Positions 35,451-47,829 of a stretch of DNA of 51,609 bases are shown here, in pieces. Under the pieces are notes generated by a model. The model ran no database searches, was not told the origin of the DNA, and saw only the letters and a list, made by a program, of their open reading frames with translations. How positions within the stretch are numbered: the first letter of the stretch is position 1; the number at the start of each line of letters is the position of its first letter. Origin of the DNA: Gnetum montanum (Eukaryota > Streptophyta > Gnetopsida > Gnetales > Gnetaceae); NCBI GenBank assembly GCA_015680685.1, contig MNCI01022262.1:1-51609 (forward strand), given 5' to 3'. The translations under genes and the position numbers were made by a program.

Positions 35451-35461
35451 TTGTGGGGGTA
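35451..35461 (+). other. Element C polypurine tract
   Basis: TTGTGGGGGTA directly precedes the 3' LTR. It is identical in its core to element A's tract. Confidence 0.7.
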
Positions 35462-36369
35462 TGATGAGAGCAGTTACTCTAGTAGTTTATTCTAATTATT
35501 AGAGTAGTTACTTTAGTGGTTTTTTCTAATTATTAGAGCACTTAATCTAGCAGTTTATTCTAATTATTAGAGTGGTTAATCTAATTATTAGAGTAGTTTC
35601 TTTCAAGCCTACAAATACAGTGCCCAAGCACATAATTAAAAAGAAGTCTTTTAGCAGTCAAGTAGCAAAATTCTTGTAGAGTGTTTGAAAGTTAGAGTAT
35701 TTTCCAAGTGCCCACAACAATAGGTCTAAGTGTGGATGGATCTTTATTCAAGCATTATGTACTTGAGCACACCTTATGTATGACAATAAAGACGAGCTCT
35801 TTGATTCATCCTTGCATCACTTGAGATTTGTTTTCTTACACATTTCTTTTATTTTGTTTTCTTATGAATTTATTTTATTTTATGCACTTTACATTTATGT
35901 TATTAGCACAAAAACTCATTTTGATCAATTAGGCAAATCGTTAAATTACACAAGCATGACCACTTCGAGCATGCGTGTAATGCTTGGTAACCCAGTAACG
36001 ATTAGGGTTTGGTAATCCCAGTAGTGTTGCACTAGTTCAGGATGTATACAGTAAGTGGGAATGGATGCTGGTGTTACGATTAGTTAGAACTTAGTTAATG
36101 AGTAGTTAAATTATATTAGTCACTTAGTTACCTCTCTCCTTCCCTACTAGTGCAAGACATAAAAACATAAAAGCTATAAAAATCATATGCCTCAAGCTTA
36201 CTTAACCATACAATCATGAAATATAGGTAAGCTTGGGAAGAAAATGATCAACCAACCCATCTTTGTTCCACAAGGGTGCATAAGCACTTAGTCCTTGGAA
36301 TTCGATAGGATCGTGCATGAAACGCTCGTATTCGTATGGTTGAGCATAGGGGTACCTCACCACTCATCA
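35462..36369 (+). repeat. Element C 3' LTR
   Basis: It is 908 bp. U3 has three 34 bp units plus a partial one, one fewer than the 5' LTR. AATAAA is at 35785-35790. The last 75 bp, from GAATTCGATAGGATCGTGC to CACTCATCA, are the least decayed copy of the superfamily 3' end. Confidence 0.85.
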
Positions 36370-37157
36370 TAAAGCATTTGATGATTGATGTTATTTTGGC
36401 TTTATGCCACTCCTAACAATAATAGAAAAATCAACTATTTAATCTAATCAATAATATAAAGATAAAGTCTAAACTAGCCTACAGGTGATGAGTGTTTGTT
36501 CCCAACTTACCATACATCTCATAAACTCACGTATTCACTAATGGGATTACCGAGTATTATGCTACTGGGTGGACCAAGCAATAATGCTGCTGCGATTACC
36601 AAGAAAATAGGTATTTACAGTCAAAAATAGCTGCTCTCATTCTACCAATTGATTAATATATATGAAAATGTAAATATTAACTACATACATGAATTTAAAG
36701 TGCATTAAAGTAAATTTAATCAAAGTCAAAGTACTGTAATGAATAGAAATCAATCTCAATAATATTGTCATTCATGGAATGTGTTTAGGTACCTTACCAC
36801 TTCAATAAGACGCTATACAACTGACATAAAACCACACTGTGGGAACTCACTAACTATTCTCTAAGACTATGAAATAAAATTGCAAGGGTTTGACTACTCT
36901 ATTGATAAAAAAATTGCCAAATACACATTGGGAGCACACATATTTATAGGTAAAAACACACACTGCATCAATGTGTATGTGTCAATGGGGCTACATTAAT
37001 GTGTACTCCTTGACGCAGCTACAACATTGCATCTACAACATCATAGATATGATGTAGCATCTATGATATAGTGGCCAATTGAGGTGCACTGACAAGGATG
37101 CTATAACGTAGATGTGATGTAGCATCTATGATATCTGAGCCATTTGATGCTTCATCA

Positions 37158-37162
37158 ATTGT
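37158..37162. repeat. Target site duplication of element A, right (ATTGT)
   Basis: ATTGT directly follows TTCATCA, the start of A's 5' LTR on the minus strand. It matches 26919-26923. Confidence 0.85.
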
Positions 37163-40100
37163 GATAAGCAAAATAATTGGCTTTGTGAGAAAATTCTTTA
37201 TATAAACAACCTAGATTCTTTTTAAAATAGATGACCACCAAATGGAGTGCATCGACAAAGAGTTCAACCTTAACTAGCCATGTTTCCACTACAAAAGACC
37301 TTTAATTTGACTCTAGCACTACCAAAATTTCTTGAAAAGAAACAAATCTATAATCTTCTAACAATCTTCATAGATGATACAATTTCTCAAATGAGTGTTT
37401 TCCATTTGTGATGATTGCCAAGATAAGAAGTATTATGCCTCAATAGGATCTTTCAAGCTTCATTACCTTCTATACAACTAGTGATCCATTTAGAGGCCAA
37501 GAGAATACTTTGGTGTTCAATAGAGGGGAGACCCAAGCCCTTGTGTTCCTTACTAAAAGTGCAAAGATCCTAAAAAATTTGATGAAAAGCTTTATGATTA
37601 TCCTTATTCCCTCATAAAAAGTTCCTAAGAATTTTGTTGATGCTTTGAAAGAAGCCACAAATGAAGAGTAGTATACTTGGGTGGAGCTTAAAATATGGTT
37701 AGCTATGATAACTCTACTTATGAGAGATAAGAGTTTGGAAGCCCATTTCAAAGCATTATGTTTTACTTTTTCCACCACAATATTCCATAAGGTAGTGGGA
37801 ATAGAGAGTAAAGCTAGTAGGATACCCAAAAGGGTGAAAATAGTCTAGGAGAAAGCCACTTAACATTATAATTATAAGTCCAAGTAGGCCTTGGAGAGAA
37901 GCTTGACCGAATAGGTTGTCCTTTGCTTCAATTAATTTTAGCTCTTAAGGATCTACAATAAATGTCAATGAAATCCAAGGTAGTGTTAAAATTATTATGG
38001 TTCTTATGCAAAGTGGGAAAAGTTTCATCCTTAAATTGGCTATAAATGAGATCCTTTTTACCTTGTAAAAGAGAGATATCTTTTAATCTTATAGAATCAT
38101 TATGAGCTCTAAGAACAACTCCAAGATCATCAATAGTGATGATAAAATGATAAGAAGATAAAAGGCATTCCTGTTGGATTGATTTTTAAAGTTTAATAGC
38201 CTTAGAGAAGGTCCCATTAATACAAATAACTAAAGAGGCCTCCAATAAAACAAGATGAATGTATCTATCAAAAACATTACCTAAGTGATGATGCTTAACA
38301 ATACTTATTAAAAATGATGAATCAAGCATGTCATAAGCTTTTGCAAAATCAATCTTAAGAAGAATGGCTTTCTAATTAGTGGAAGAAGCCCAATGCAAGC
38401 CCTCAATAGTAGTAACAACATTATCTAAGATATACGTACCTTAAACAAAACCAGTTTGCTCTTTACTGATGAGTTGAGGAAGAAAGGTTTTAATTTATTG
38501 GCTATAGCTCTAGCAAAAATTTTGTAGATAACATTTAAAAGAGTACTAGGATGCAGTTGATAATGCACATAAAATCTTCTGAACTGGATAGAATCTTAAT
38601 AATTTTGGCATTGATCACTTTGCCAAAAGAACCTTTCATAATAGCTGCATTATACACACTATAGATAGTATCTTGAAGAGCAGGCTAGAATTTCTTGAAA
38701 AATTATGTAAGAAGACCATCCATACTAGGGGCTTTGACATCTTGAAGTTGCTGAAGAGCCTTACAAAGATCTTTTCTAGAAAGAAGAGTATCATCACCAA
38801 ATATGAAATGATTAAAAGGAGTAATAACTCCCAAGCAAGTATTTACTGAAATGGGATCAATATCTTCTTTATGAAAAGTAATAGAGTAAAAATTCAAGAA
38901 ATCCTATAAAATTTCAATCTTGGAAGTAAAGATATTATCATTGACTTGAATAGCTAGGATTTTAAGGGAGGGGGATCCCCCTTTGAGGACATGAAAAAAA
39001 AATCTTTAGTATCCTAGTCATCCATACAAAGCTAAGAAAGATAAGCATGAAGGTATGCACCTCTAGCTTTGTGGTGATCCATAATATGCATGTTATCCTT
39101 AGTGATTTGTAAATGATAGAATTGAAACTCAATAACTTCACCTCTATTAAATGTATTTTGTAATAAGATGATTTCCTTATAAAGGTTGGACTTATGAGAA
39201 TTTAGTTGAGAAGTTACCAATCTACTTGCATGTTTGAAAAACTACTATAGGCAAGTACAAGCATTAGTCCACCAATCTATCCAACCGTCATCACCAATGC
39301 ATTAATGTAGATTCTATATTTTCATCAATAAAGAGAACATGGAGCTACTACAAAGAAAGACAATGTTAAAAATATAAAGATCATTGAAAGAGCTAAAGTA
39401 GACAAAAAGGGAGAGATACTAGTGAATAGGATAATGATATGATGAAACCTAGGTATGATCTACCTGAATAGGAGCACCATTGGTGGTAGTAAATTGGATA
39501 GAAGCATTCATAGACATGTTGACCCAATCAAACCTAGAAGAAATGTAGGAGTCTCCTTGTCTGGCATTGATCCGAGTAAACCAATTATAAGTACTAGAAG
39601 AGAGGTAATTTTTATTAGCTTCCTACATATTCAATTTTCTCTTCAATGGAAGCCAGAAGGAGAGTTCACTACTGTCTAAACCACCTTTATCCTTCAACCT
39701 TATCCTCTATATTCTCAATAATATTAAAGTATCCTATAATGTTCTAATTGGTTGTAGGCAAGTTGTGTCCAAGCTAATTCCAAAAAATCTTTTAGTCATT
39801 TAGGCTACAAGGAGCGTAAATGGAAACGAAACCTAGAATTTCATTAGTGTACTATAATTAAACCCAATAGCAATGCCCCAAATTATCACAATCATGATCA
39901 ATAATAGACTCTTGTCATTTACTATGAATAAGAATTATAGATCCACCATTACCATGCTCATGGTAAGAAGAGACATAATAACTATTGGGAAAAATATTCT
40001 TACAACAAGTTTGAAGATGGTAACCGTGGATTTCAACTTCTTGAATAAAGGCAACATCTAGGCAATTCCTATGAATATAATCCTAGACTATATATCTTCT

Positions 40101-41110
40101 ACAAGGATTTGAGAGTCCCCTAACATTCCATGAGAGACACTTCATTATGGATGTGAAGAATAGGATCTTTCTCAACTACTAAAGTCTTAAAAGAGTTCAT
40201 GGAATCAAAGACATTTACTAAAGGAGATTGAGCACCTAATCTTCTACTATTGGAATGATTAGAATTAGCAACAACTAAGGATCAGTATCCTTTAGGAAGA
40301 TTAGTAAAGATAGGATTATCATGTGTGACTGATGCATAAGATTTCTAGGTAACTCACTCCTAACCACTAGTAGCTTCTTTTGGAGCCTCTTTTTGGTTTT
40401 GAGGATTCTTAGCAACATTAATAGCCTCAATATTCATTTCTTCAGCATTTATCATCTTAGGGTCTCAAGAAGAATGATTATCTAAGGGGTGCATCTCACT
40501 AGTATCATTTCCTATATCCCTAAATATATTTTTATCTTTTAATTCTTTAATAACCTATTTAGCTAAAATTATCTTAGCTTCAATATTGGCCAGTAGCTTT
40601 GGACATTAAAATTTCATATGATTAGGATCAAGACAATAATAACAATGATTCAGAAGCATAAGATATGAGATTTTTTTTTGCACAAAATTCTTTCCTTTAA
40701 CATTAAACTTTAAGAGTCTAGTCATTGCTTTTGCATATCAAGTTTGACATAAACTCACCAAGTTGGTCTCAGATAGAAACCTCAAAAGGACTCCATACCA
40801 ATAATGTCCACAATCTATGTAGTGAGAATGTTGACATGTAGAGAAAAATGTAATGGGAGTCCTAGAGATTCAAAAACTCAAAATCATCTGTAACAACTAT
40901 GGTTATGAGTTGTTTCAAGAAAATGAATTTATTTGAAACCATAGTTTCACTAAACCTTTTAAATATTTTATTCTAAAAAATGTAGATTTTGTCAAGAAAA
41001 GGAAAAAGCATATGTTGAGTTATTTTCATCGGTTGGTGTTTGACAACCATTAACGATGTCGATATCAACTTTAGTTTTGGATTAATCTAATGTGACGTGG
41101 GTGGTATTCA
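37158..41110 (-). pseudogene. L1-type LINE, 5' part (ORF1, endonuclease, reverse transcriptase)
   Basis: Read on the minus strand. ORF1 end near 40640: CLDPNHMKFQCPK, a CCHC knuckle. Endonuclease from about 40140: KCLSWNVRGLSNP, CLDVAFIQEVE, FVSIYAPCSLND and a Gly/Tyr-Phe-Asn (GDFN-like) motif. Reverse transcriptase: LCKALQQLQDVKAPSMDG near 38720 and VEKVKHNALKWASKLLS near 37760. This is the canonical order of plant L1 LINEs. The reading continues across element A into the zf-RVT region at 26923-26260. Endonuclease and reverse transcriptase both carry stops and frameshifts, so it is a dead copy, older than A. Confidence 0.85.
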
Positions 41111-41650
41111 CCTTTGCATTCAAAGGATGATCTCTGGAGCATAAATGCTTGTTGCCAACAAAAAATTCAATAAAAATGAAATTAGCAAGGTATAGTACAT
41201 TGTCAATATCTTTTTTTTTTCTTCCTTTTCTTTTTCTATGATAGAAACTATGATCGAAAAGCCTTCTTCTATCATAAAACTATGACATACAATACTAATA
41301 AAAGAATTCTATTCATCTTATTCCGTACCTACATTCAAAGTTTCAAATAATAAATAAGGAAATATTAAATGAACATTTTGTTAGTAGACACTCACAATAC
41401 CATCTAAAGAAAATGAGCACTTTTTTAGTCAACACTAACAATATCATCTCAAGTTATTATTAGTTCCAGTGAAAATAATGGAGTCAAACTCATGACCTTT
41501 TGATCCAAAGTCAAATGCACTAATCCACTTCCCTACGTAGTCAAGGTTAAAATTTTAAAATTCTATTAAGAATCTTGATAGTCCTCAACTTTAGAAAATT
41601 ATTAGAGTTAAAAAAATCATCATAATTTAAATAAGTTAAAATGATTTATT
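41111..41650. other. No gene seen
   Basis: This probably includes the 5' leader of the minus-strand LINE. There is a T-rich run near 41210-41235 and no coding motif. Confidence 0.35.
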
Positions 41651-41654
41651 ATTA

Positions 41655-41808
41655 AAATCTAAAAGAGGGCTATTGGAATCTAAAACAAGTAAAACATAAG
41701 TACACCCCAAGATATACAGTTTCAATTAGAATTTGATATAACTTAGCATCATGCATTGAAGCTTCTAAATCATGTGTCTTACCACTAGGCCAAGACCTCA
41801 TTGTTATT
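41655..41808 (-). repeat. tRNA-derived SINE (copy 7)
   Basis: The minus strand begins GAGGTCTTGGCCTAGTGGTA, giving an A-box region. The B-box area is damaged (GAAGCTTCAATGCATGATG). The body carries AACTGTATATCTTGGGGTG and TTTACTTGTTTTAGATTCC, and ends in CCAATAGCCC. This aligns with copy 2 at 16955-17112 along its full length. Confidence 0.6.
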
Positions 41809-41809
41809 A

Positions 41810-42950
41810 AAAGCTAAAATAAATTATTAGCATAAATATAATATAATATAAAAATTTATTATAAATGAAAATCAACATTAAATATATTATTATTAACTTA
41901 TTTATAATAAAAAGACAAAAATTATAAAAAATTATAATCAGGATCAACTTATTTTTATTTAAATTTTAATTTAGTTTAAAGTTAAGTAATGCCCTTTGGA
42001 ATCTGAAATAATTATAATAACACCTATTTAAAATATTTTAGTGTTTTCACAATGCTTTATATTTAGAAACCAGCATAAAATTAAAATCATAGAAAAACAC
42101 CCAAAAAGGTGTCAAAGTCAATGTGTAATCACTCTAATTTTTATTTCCTTAATAAAAACTTATTTTTTTATTGGTAATTTCCTAGTGCAAGGTGATGGGA
42201 TAGGACATGTGTCTATATTGGTTAAAAGATTGAGGGTTCCAGTTTGTTTATATCTAAAACATAAATATACATCTACTTCTGATATATAGTCAATACAGGT
42301 AAAAAACCTAGTGAATAGAAAATTCATAAATGAATGTACCATTAACATGAAAATGAAGAATCAAAAATGTAGCAACATGCAAATGCCCATGTTGGATGAC
42401 AAATGCCTAAAGTTCAACGAGTAAAGCAAGCTAGCTAGCCAATCCTTTGCTCTTTCAAAAACCAATGATTCCAAATATCTTACTATCTTTTTGCATGAAT
42501 TTTTAGCATTGGCAACTATCATAATTGGTGCCCCAACAACATTCTTAACATGCATAAAAATTGTTATCCTCATTCCTCAAAGGCCATGAATTGCAAAATG
42601 ATAATATTATTTGTGGGCATACAGTAGTGGTGAACAAACATTTTCATACTATGTAAGAATTTAATCATTATATGTGTTCAAAGCTTTTATACTCGTACCT
42701 TTAATAAGTGATAGCCCATATACATATCAAAAAAATTACCAGGAATTTAGTTAATCTTTTGAGTAGATAAATAGTTTTATATTTAATATAACAAAATATA
42801 GAAACTAGTTGTGTTCTACTTTTATTTTTAACTTATTTCTTTTATAGCCATCTACTACATGCTTTTGAGTAAATGTAAGATTCATAATAATATATTTAAA
42901 TAGAATTTTTCTATTCATATATTAAAAGCTTACATATCATTTAACTCTTC
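41810..42950. other. AT-rich, no gene seen
   Basis: No sustained frame with a recognisable motif was found on either strand. Confidence 0.4.
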
Positions 42951-42952
42951 TT

Positions 42953-43112
42953 ACGAGTAATGGTAAAGTATTTTTTTCTCAAGTTATAAGACCTGGGTTC
43001 AAGCCTAGGCATAGCCACTTAAAAGAGGTTAGGCTTTCGCTCATCTACTGCTCTCCTAGGACCTTACCTTGTGGGATGAGCATTGAGCCTATGGGTGATG
43101 ATACTTTACCTA
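42953..43112 (+). repeat. tRNA-derived SINE-like element (copy 8)
   Basis: TTACGAGTAATGGTAAAGTA (A-box region) is followed by ACCTGGGTTCAAGCCTAGGC, containing a perfect B box GGTTCAAGCC. The body contains GTGGGATGAGCATTGAGCC and ends near GATACTTTACC. This is the only SINE-like copy here on the plus strand, and it is from a different family than copies 2 and 7. Confidence 0.55.
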
Positions 43113-44185
43113 TGTTTTTGTTAAGTATGATATTTTTCTTCTTTGTTTATGAAATTTTAAATAGTAACATTAAAATATTAGGAAGAGGAAAGCTTGATGG
43201 ATACTATTCAAAGTGGTGAAAAACTAGAGAAAGCATTTTGGTCATATGTATGAAATTTTAGTGGATAAAAAGTTGTGTACTTGTTAAATTTGATAACTTG
43301 CTATAACCCTTAAAAAGCCTTTCATGTATCATTTTAGATAGGCTTGACTATATATAAAGTGTACCAAGAAGTTGCAAAACTATTGAACTTGCTAACATTG
43401 TGGTTTCTAAGAGTAAGCTACAAAAATAGCAGCAAAAGGTGGTGATGGTTATAAAACTAAGATTTTATTATGTACATAAACCCTTTGGATCTATTAGACC
43501 ATAGCGATATATAGCCTATGGGTCATTAAGAAATCTACCAAGTATTCTTTGTAACATTTAAAAGAAATCAAGAAATTATAATATTCCATTTATGCCTAAT
43601 GTGCTCAAATGTAGGGCATTACAAGAAAATATAAAGCTCATCTTCAATGCTATCTGTATTACATATTCATCATGTTGATTTTTTGCAAGATATTTTGGGC
43701 CATTCAAATGATGAGATCCCACTTTGCTAATTGTACATCGTAAATGATAAGAAATTATGACATTGAGACATTCGTTGACACTATTCAAATAGAAGTATTT
43801 CTTTTCTTCTATATTTTTCTAAAGTTTTTAAAATACTCTTTGACTCATCAAATTATTAACCCATTTAAGATTAGAATAAATAATGTTTCTTGAATTTATA
43901 TTTTTTTTAAGTTAAAGAACTCCTTCATGAAATCATCCTTTATCTTAGATTTGCATCATCAATTTTTAATGTATTTATCTACTTAGAATTTAGAAAGAGT
44001 ATGAGTGTAGACTATAAACTGAAAAATAGCTTAACTTCTAAAGGCATCATCTCTACTTCAAAAAGCATAATATCATACTATATTTGCCTTTTCACTTCTA
44101 AATTTCTTTTATGTACTTTTAATATTTATTTGCTAGACTAGAACCCTCTATAACATATCCATAAAGAATAGTTGATTAAATAAAA
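43113..44185. other. No gene seen
   Basis: This AT-rich stretch may include the 3' untranslated end of the RTE-type LINE to its right. No motif was recognised. Confidence 0.35.
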
Positions 44186-45340
44186 GCATGATAGAGTTCA
44201 TCATCATCAGTCTAGTCTTATCCCAAAAAAATGAAGTTAGTAGGCCACATGAATTTTTTTTCACCATTCATGTCTATGAAGAGCTAGATCTTTATTTGTT
44301 TGCAATTTCTTTAGATCCTCTTCAATTATTTTTTCCCATGTCTCTTTTTGTTTTTCCTTCAATCACTTTCTTAAAACATTGATGGATTAACCTTTTTTTT
44401 ATAGGCTCATTACCTAATCTTCTTTGCATGTCCAAATCATTTAAGATACTCTTCTTGCAACTTATCAAAAATAGAAGTTATTCCAAGTCTTTCTCAAATG
44501 TTTATATTATGTAGTTTATCTCTTTTGGTAACATTCAACATCCATATATGTATTTGCATTTCTACCACACTAACTTATTGTCTATGCTTATGTATTGGCC
44601 AACATTGAGCAACATATAAAATATTAGGCTTAAACTATCTTGTAAAATTCTCTTTAGTTTTATTGGGATTCTTTTAACACAAAGAATATCACTAGCTTAT
44701 CTCCATTTTGACCATCCTCCCTTAATCCTATTTCCTATATCTTTAGTAATTTCACCATTTGATTGGAGCATTAATCCTAGGTAATGGAATTGTTTGCAAT
44801 GAGGAACTTTTTAGCCTTGAAGTAACACTTCAATTTTTCCACTATTTTTGTTATTATTGAAATTTCATGCTACATATTTTGACTTACTTTTACTAATTGT
44901 TAAGAATTTTTATTAGTAGAGTTACTTTTAAATATTTCAAGTTAGAATATATTTCTTGTTAAATTTACTTTTTAAATCAAATTAAATAACACTTTCAAAC
45001 CATCTTCAACTCTTTGAGTAATCCATTAATTTCATTTGTAATTACAGGAGCATTCTAGATCAAGATATTTATGAAAATGAAACTAAAACTAAATTTTTAC
45101 TTACATCCACTAAGATCCATTACAATCCTCTTAGATCTATTAAATCATAATCCAAATCTTTTCTTAAAACTACTTGTTAAAACCATAATAAGATTGAAAA
45201 ACTTTTATAAGGTAGGAAATATAAAACCAAACCATTCAATTTAATTTTATTTGCATATTTTAGCATAGTTTTTTTATTTATTCAAAATATAATAGAAATA
45301 TCTTATCTTAGTATACATCCCTCTTGTATCCTAAACCATT
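44186..45340 (-). pseudogene. RTE-type LINE, 5'-truncated and decayed
   Basis: The minus strand encodes HYLGLMLQSNGEITKDI, then RIKGGWSKWR, ASDILCVKRIPIKLKRIL, RLGITSIFDKLQEEYLK, FGHAKKI and finally TWEKIIEEDLKKLQTNKDL followed by ALHRHEW and KKIHVAY. This is the C-terminal order of plant RTE-clade LINEs (YLGSxIxxDGxIxxD, RIxAGWxKWRxxS, CDKxIPxKLKGxxY, MRExRLRWFGHV, RPKxTWxxxIxxDL). Many TAG and TAA stops are present. The catalytic part lies in more damaged sequence or is missing. It abuts LTR end E on its right. Confidence 0.8.
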
Positions 45341-45350
45341 TACAATCAAG

Positions 45351-45410
45351 TCACTTACATATGCTCATGATTTATATGGGTTGAGCATTTGGATTACTTG
45401 CCAATCATTA
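45351..45410 (+). repeat. LTR end E (fragment)
   Basis: GCTCATGATTTATATGGG, then TTGAGCATTTGGATTACTT and GCCAATCA, aligns with the last ~60 bp of LTRs C and D. It is followed by a primer binding site, so it is the 3' edge of a 5' LTR. The rest of this LTR is not found to its left, where the RTE-type LINE lies. Confidence 0.6.
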
Positions 45411-45411
45411 T

Positions 45412-45429
45412 TGGCATTGTTGTTGGGGA
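45412..45429 (+). other. Primer binding site of element E (tRNA-Asp type)
   Basis: TGGCATTGTTGTTGGGGA differs from the plant tRNA-Asp complement TGGCGCCGTTGCCGGGGA only at C-to-T and G-to-A positions. Confidence 0.8.
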
Positions 45430-45539
45430 GTGATGCTAGTGAATCTAGAGTAGTTAGATTATAAATGATCACTATTAATAATATAATGATTTATTAGTTA
45501 TAAAATAATATTATTTTATTTAAGACATACTCAATAATT

Positions 45540-46880
45540 CTCATATTTCTTCTTCTCATATGGTAGATTCTTCAAATGTTGAAGATTATGCAAGGTGACA
45601 TGGTAGAAAAACCAAAACTAGAAATGATGTATCCCATCAAGTGAAAGTTATTTACGAAAAGCTAGATCTTTACTATCTAGACTGCACCTTCATCCTTCAC
45701 TAGGATGACTAGAAGTGATGGAGGTATTTGAAAACAAACATTGTATTACCACTTGTTCATTTAGCTTTATTAATACTCATGATAGCATTGATGAGAGCTA
45801 GACTTGAAGAAACTACTAGTGAGTATAGGGTAGTTGAGAAGATATCTAGGCCTTATTAGCTCATTGAAGCCTAACTTTACAAGGATCATGTTATGGAGAC
45901 ATGCCATGAATTAGTAAAGTAAAAGGGGACTACCATCCCATTGACATCATCATTTGGAAAGAAGAACAAAGACTATCACTTAGGTAGATCTAATTATCAA
46001 AATCATTCTACTTTAACGTGAATGATGTGATAAATTTATGGCTATGTTTAGCATTTGTAAGAAACCAAGGGAAGAGGAGAACAAAATCCAACACAAGGAG
46101 GACCTCCAAGCCTAGGTGTTTTAGTAGGCTACTTAGAGATAACCAAAGGTTATGGATGAATGTGGGACAGAAAGAAGGGATAATGGTAGATAATCTAGTA
46201 GAGATAACAAAAGAGACCATAATGAAGATAGAGAAAAGATGGTGAACAAGATACAAAAACAAGGCACAAACATGAAAGAAGACATAGCAAGTAACATGAA
46301 AGAGGATATGGTCATGATAGAGGCCATGATAAATGAGATGATTATGATGAACCCTTGTTTAATACAAGAACTATAATCAATATTAAGGAGGATATATACA
46401 TATCAACTAGATATTCAAGGGATAACTAGATCAAATGACTAAACATAAACAATATTCCTAAAATGCCTACAACTTGTAAAACATTGAAAACCTTGTAAAG
46501 CATTTTAGGGATGCTAAAATACTAATCTACAACACCATTTGCAAACCTTCTATAATGCCTACAACTTGTAAAACATTGAAAATGAATGGTACAAGAAGAA
46601 GTTATTCCTAAAGATATTTATCAAGGAAGGTAAAAGTTAATATTAGTCATTGTAGCTAGAATCTATCAAGTAAAGGACTATGATGTTGGAGTTGTTAAAT
46701 GGTATCCAACTTGAGGAGGTAGATATATGGTTGGAGATAATGCAATAATAAATTCCCTGATGAAGCCTAGGAAAAATACTATTCCTTGCTACACAAATGT
46801 CTAGACCATGACTTTTCTCAAAGCGAATGTTCAGTTTTATGATATTATGATCACTAGGTTTAAGAAACAAATAAAAATGA
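45540..46880 (+). pseudogene. Element E gag (decayed)
   Basis: It lies directly downstream of the primer site. The frame includes CTFILH-like sequence near 45680, also seen in D at 50060. Then comes an Arg/Lys/Ser-rich region (46060-46300), then HHLQTFYNAYNL and NIENEWYKKKLFLK near 46530-46615, the same gag core as in A and D. Many stops are at TAG. An unrelated-looking duplication (AATGCCTACAACTTGTAAAA occurs at about 46462 and 46555) shows local rearrangement within gag. No pol follows. Confidence 0.6.
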
Positions 46881-47825
46881 TAATGTAGATCTTAATAATA
46901 ACAAACATAGCTTAAATTATAACACATTATGGAATTTATAATGTCATGCTGTTAAGTAAACTTGAATTATGAAATATTATGAAAATAAGTTTAGAACAAA
47001 GTATGTTGTGTTTATCTAACTTATGCAAGATCTATCATGTTGAGTAAGTGAAAATACATGATGAATAATTAGATAAATTTATTAAACATAAATAGTGTAA
47101 ATAATATTAATAAAATGTTAAATAATATATATCAAATTTCACTCACACTATGGTGAAGTGTTATACTATGATAGTGTAAACCAACATTAATAATTTTACA
47201 TGATATAGAACTTATTTAAAATGTTAAGCTCAATATAACACACTAAATCCTTAACACTAACCTTCAAAATTAATGTTCAAAATAATAGTGTAATTTATTT
47301 CCTAAATACCTTTGCATAACATTGAAAAATAAGTAATAGATAAATAGATTATCACTTTATTATAATTTTTCATCATACAACATAAATTAGAAATTTTGTT
47401 TAATGTTAATGTTTGTGGAGTAAAAGATCTAAAATGAAATTCTTTTAAATTATACATTTCAAAATGAGCATCATGTGACTAAATAGATTAAATCTTCAAT
47501 TAGGAAAACTAAAATTTCAATGTATGAAGTGATGATGAACATATTACATTTTCTAAATTAGGCTATAAATAATTTTAATCATTTAAACCTCTTCTAAAAT
47601 GTAAAGAAGAATGAATAAAGACATTGGGGTTCTTTGTCTCTTTTAAAATACATTATAACATAAGATAAATCTTAATCACAGAAAAAGAAAAACATGCTTG
47701 ATATGATAAATTGAATTAATAACATTATTACTTAAACCAAAGGTTATTAATTTAAAGAAATACATGCAAAAAAATCCAATTAACTATCATTGAGTAAAAG
47801 ATTATACATTTGCATTTAATAAATT
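46881..47825. other. AT-rich, no gene seen
   Basis: There is no recognisable pol or other coding sequence downstream of gag E. It has one of the highest AT contents in the window. Confidence 0.4.
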
Positions 47826-47829
47826 ATCA

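Larger units (their letters stand above)
33781..36369 (+). mobile_element. Element C: nested LTR element, TAAGG target duplication
   Basis: This is a plus-strand element inserted into the 5' LTR of A. It starts TGATGAGAGCAGTTACTC and ends CTCACCACTCATCA. The duplication is TAAGG (33776-33780) and TAAAG (36370-36374), one G-to-A apart. It has a 3' LTR at 35462-36369 and a polypurine tract at 35451-35461. The 5' LTR is intact only to about 34250, so the primer site and any gag are missing. The remaining 1.2 kb interior resembles no retroviral gene. Confidence 0.85.
26924..37157 (-). mobile_element. Element A: gag-bearing LTR retrotransposon, nested insertions
   Basis: It reads on the minus strand: 5' LTR, tRNA-Asp-type primer site, gag, non-coding interior, polypurine tract, 3' LTR. 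Its ends are TGATGA/TCATCA with a 5 bp ATTGT duplication, and it splits an L1-type LINE. Without the inserted solo LTR B and element C it is about 6.7 kb. The LTRs differ by roughly 15% by eye, so the insertion is old. I found no protease, reverse transcriptase or integrase in about 3 kb of remaining interior. It was probably non-autonomous, or pol was lost. Primer type and gag suggest the Ty3/gypsy order, perhaps Athila/Tat-related. Confidence 0.85.
33598..37157 (-). repeat. Element A 5' LTR, split by element C
   Basis: The two parts, 33598-33780 and 36370-37157, join to about 966 bp that aligns end to end with the 3' LTR at 26924-27904. TATA is CTATAAATA at 36949-36941. The split point lies in CCAAAGTAAGG, about 180 bp from the LTR's 3' end. 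Confidence 0.85.

Noticed and set aside
46018-46245. Overlapping frames on both strands around 46.0-46.3 kb
   Set aside because: These are shadows of the Arg/Lys-rich linker of the decayed gag of element E.
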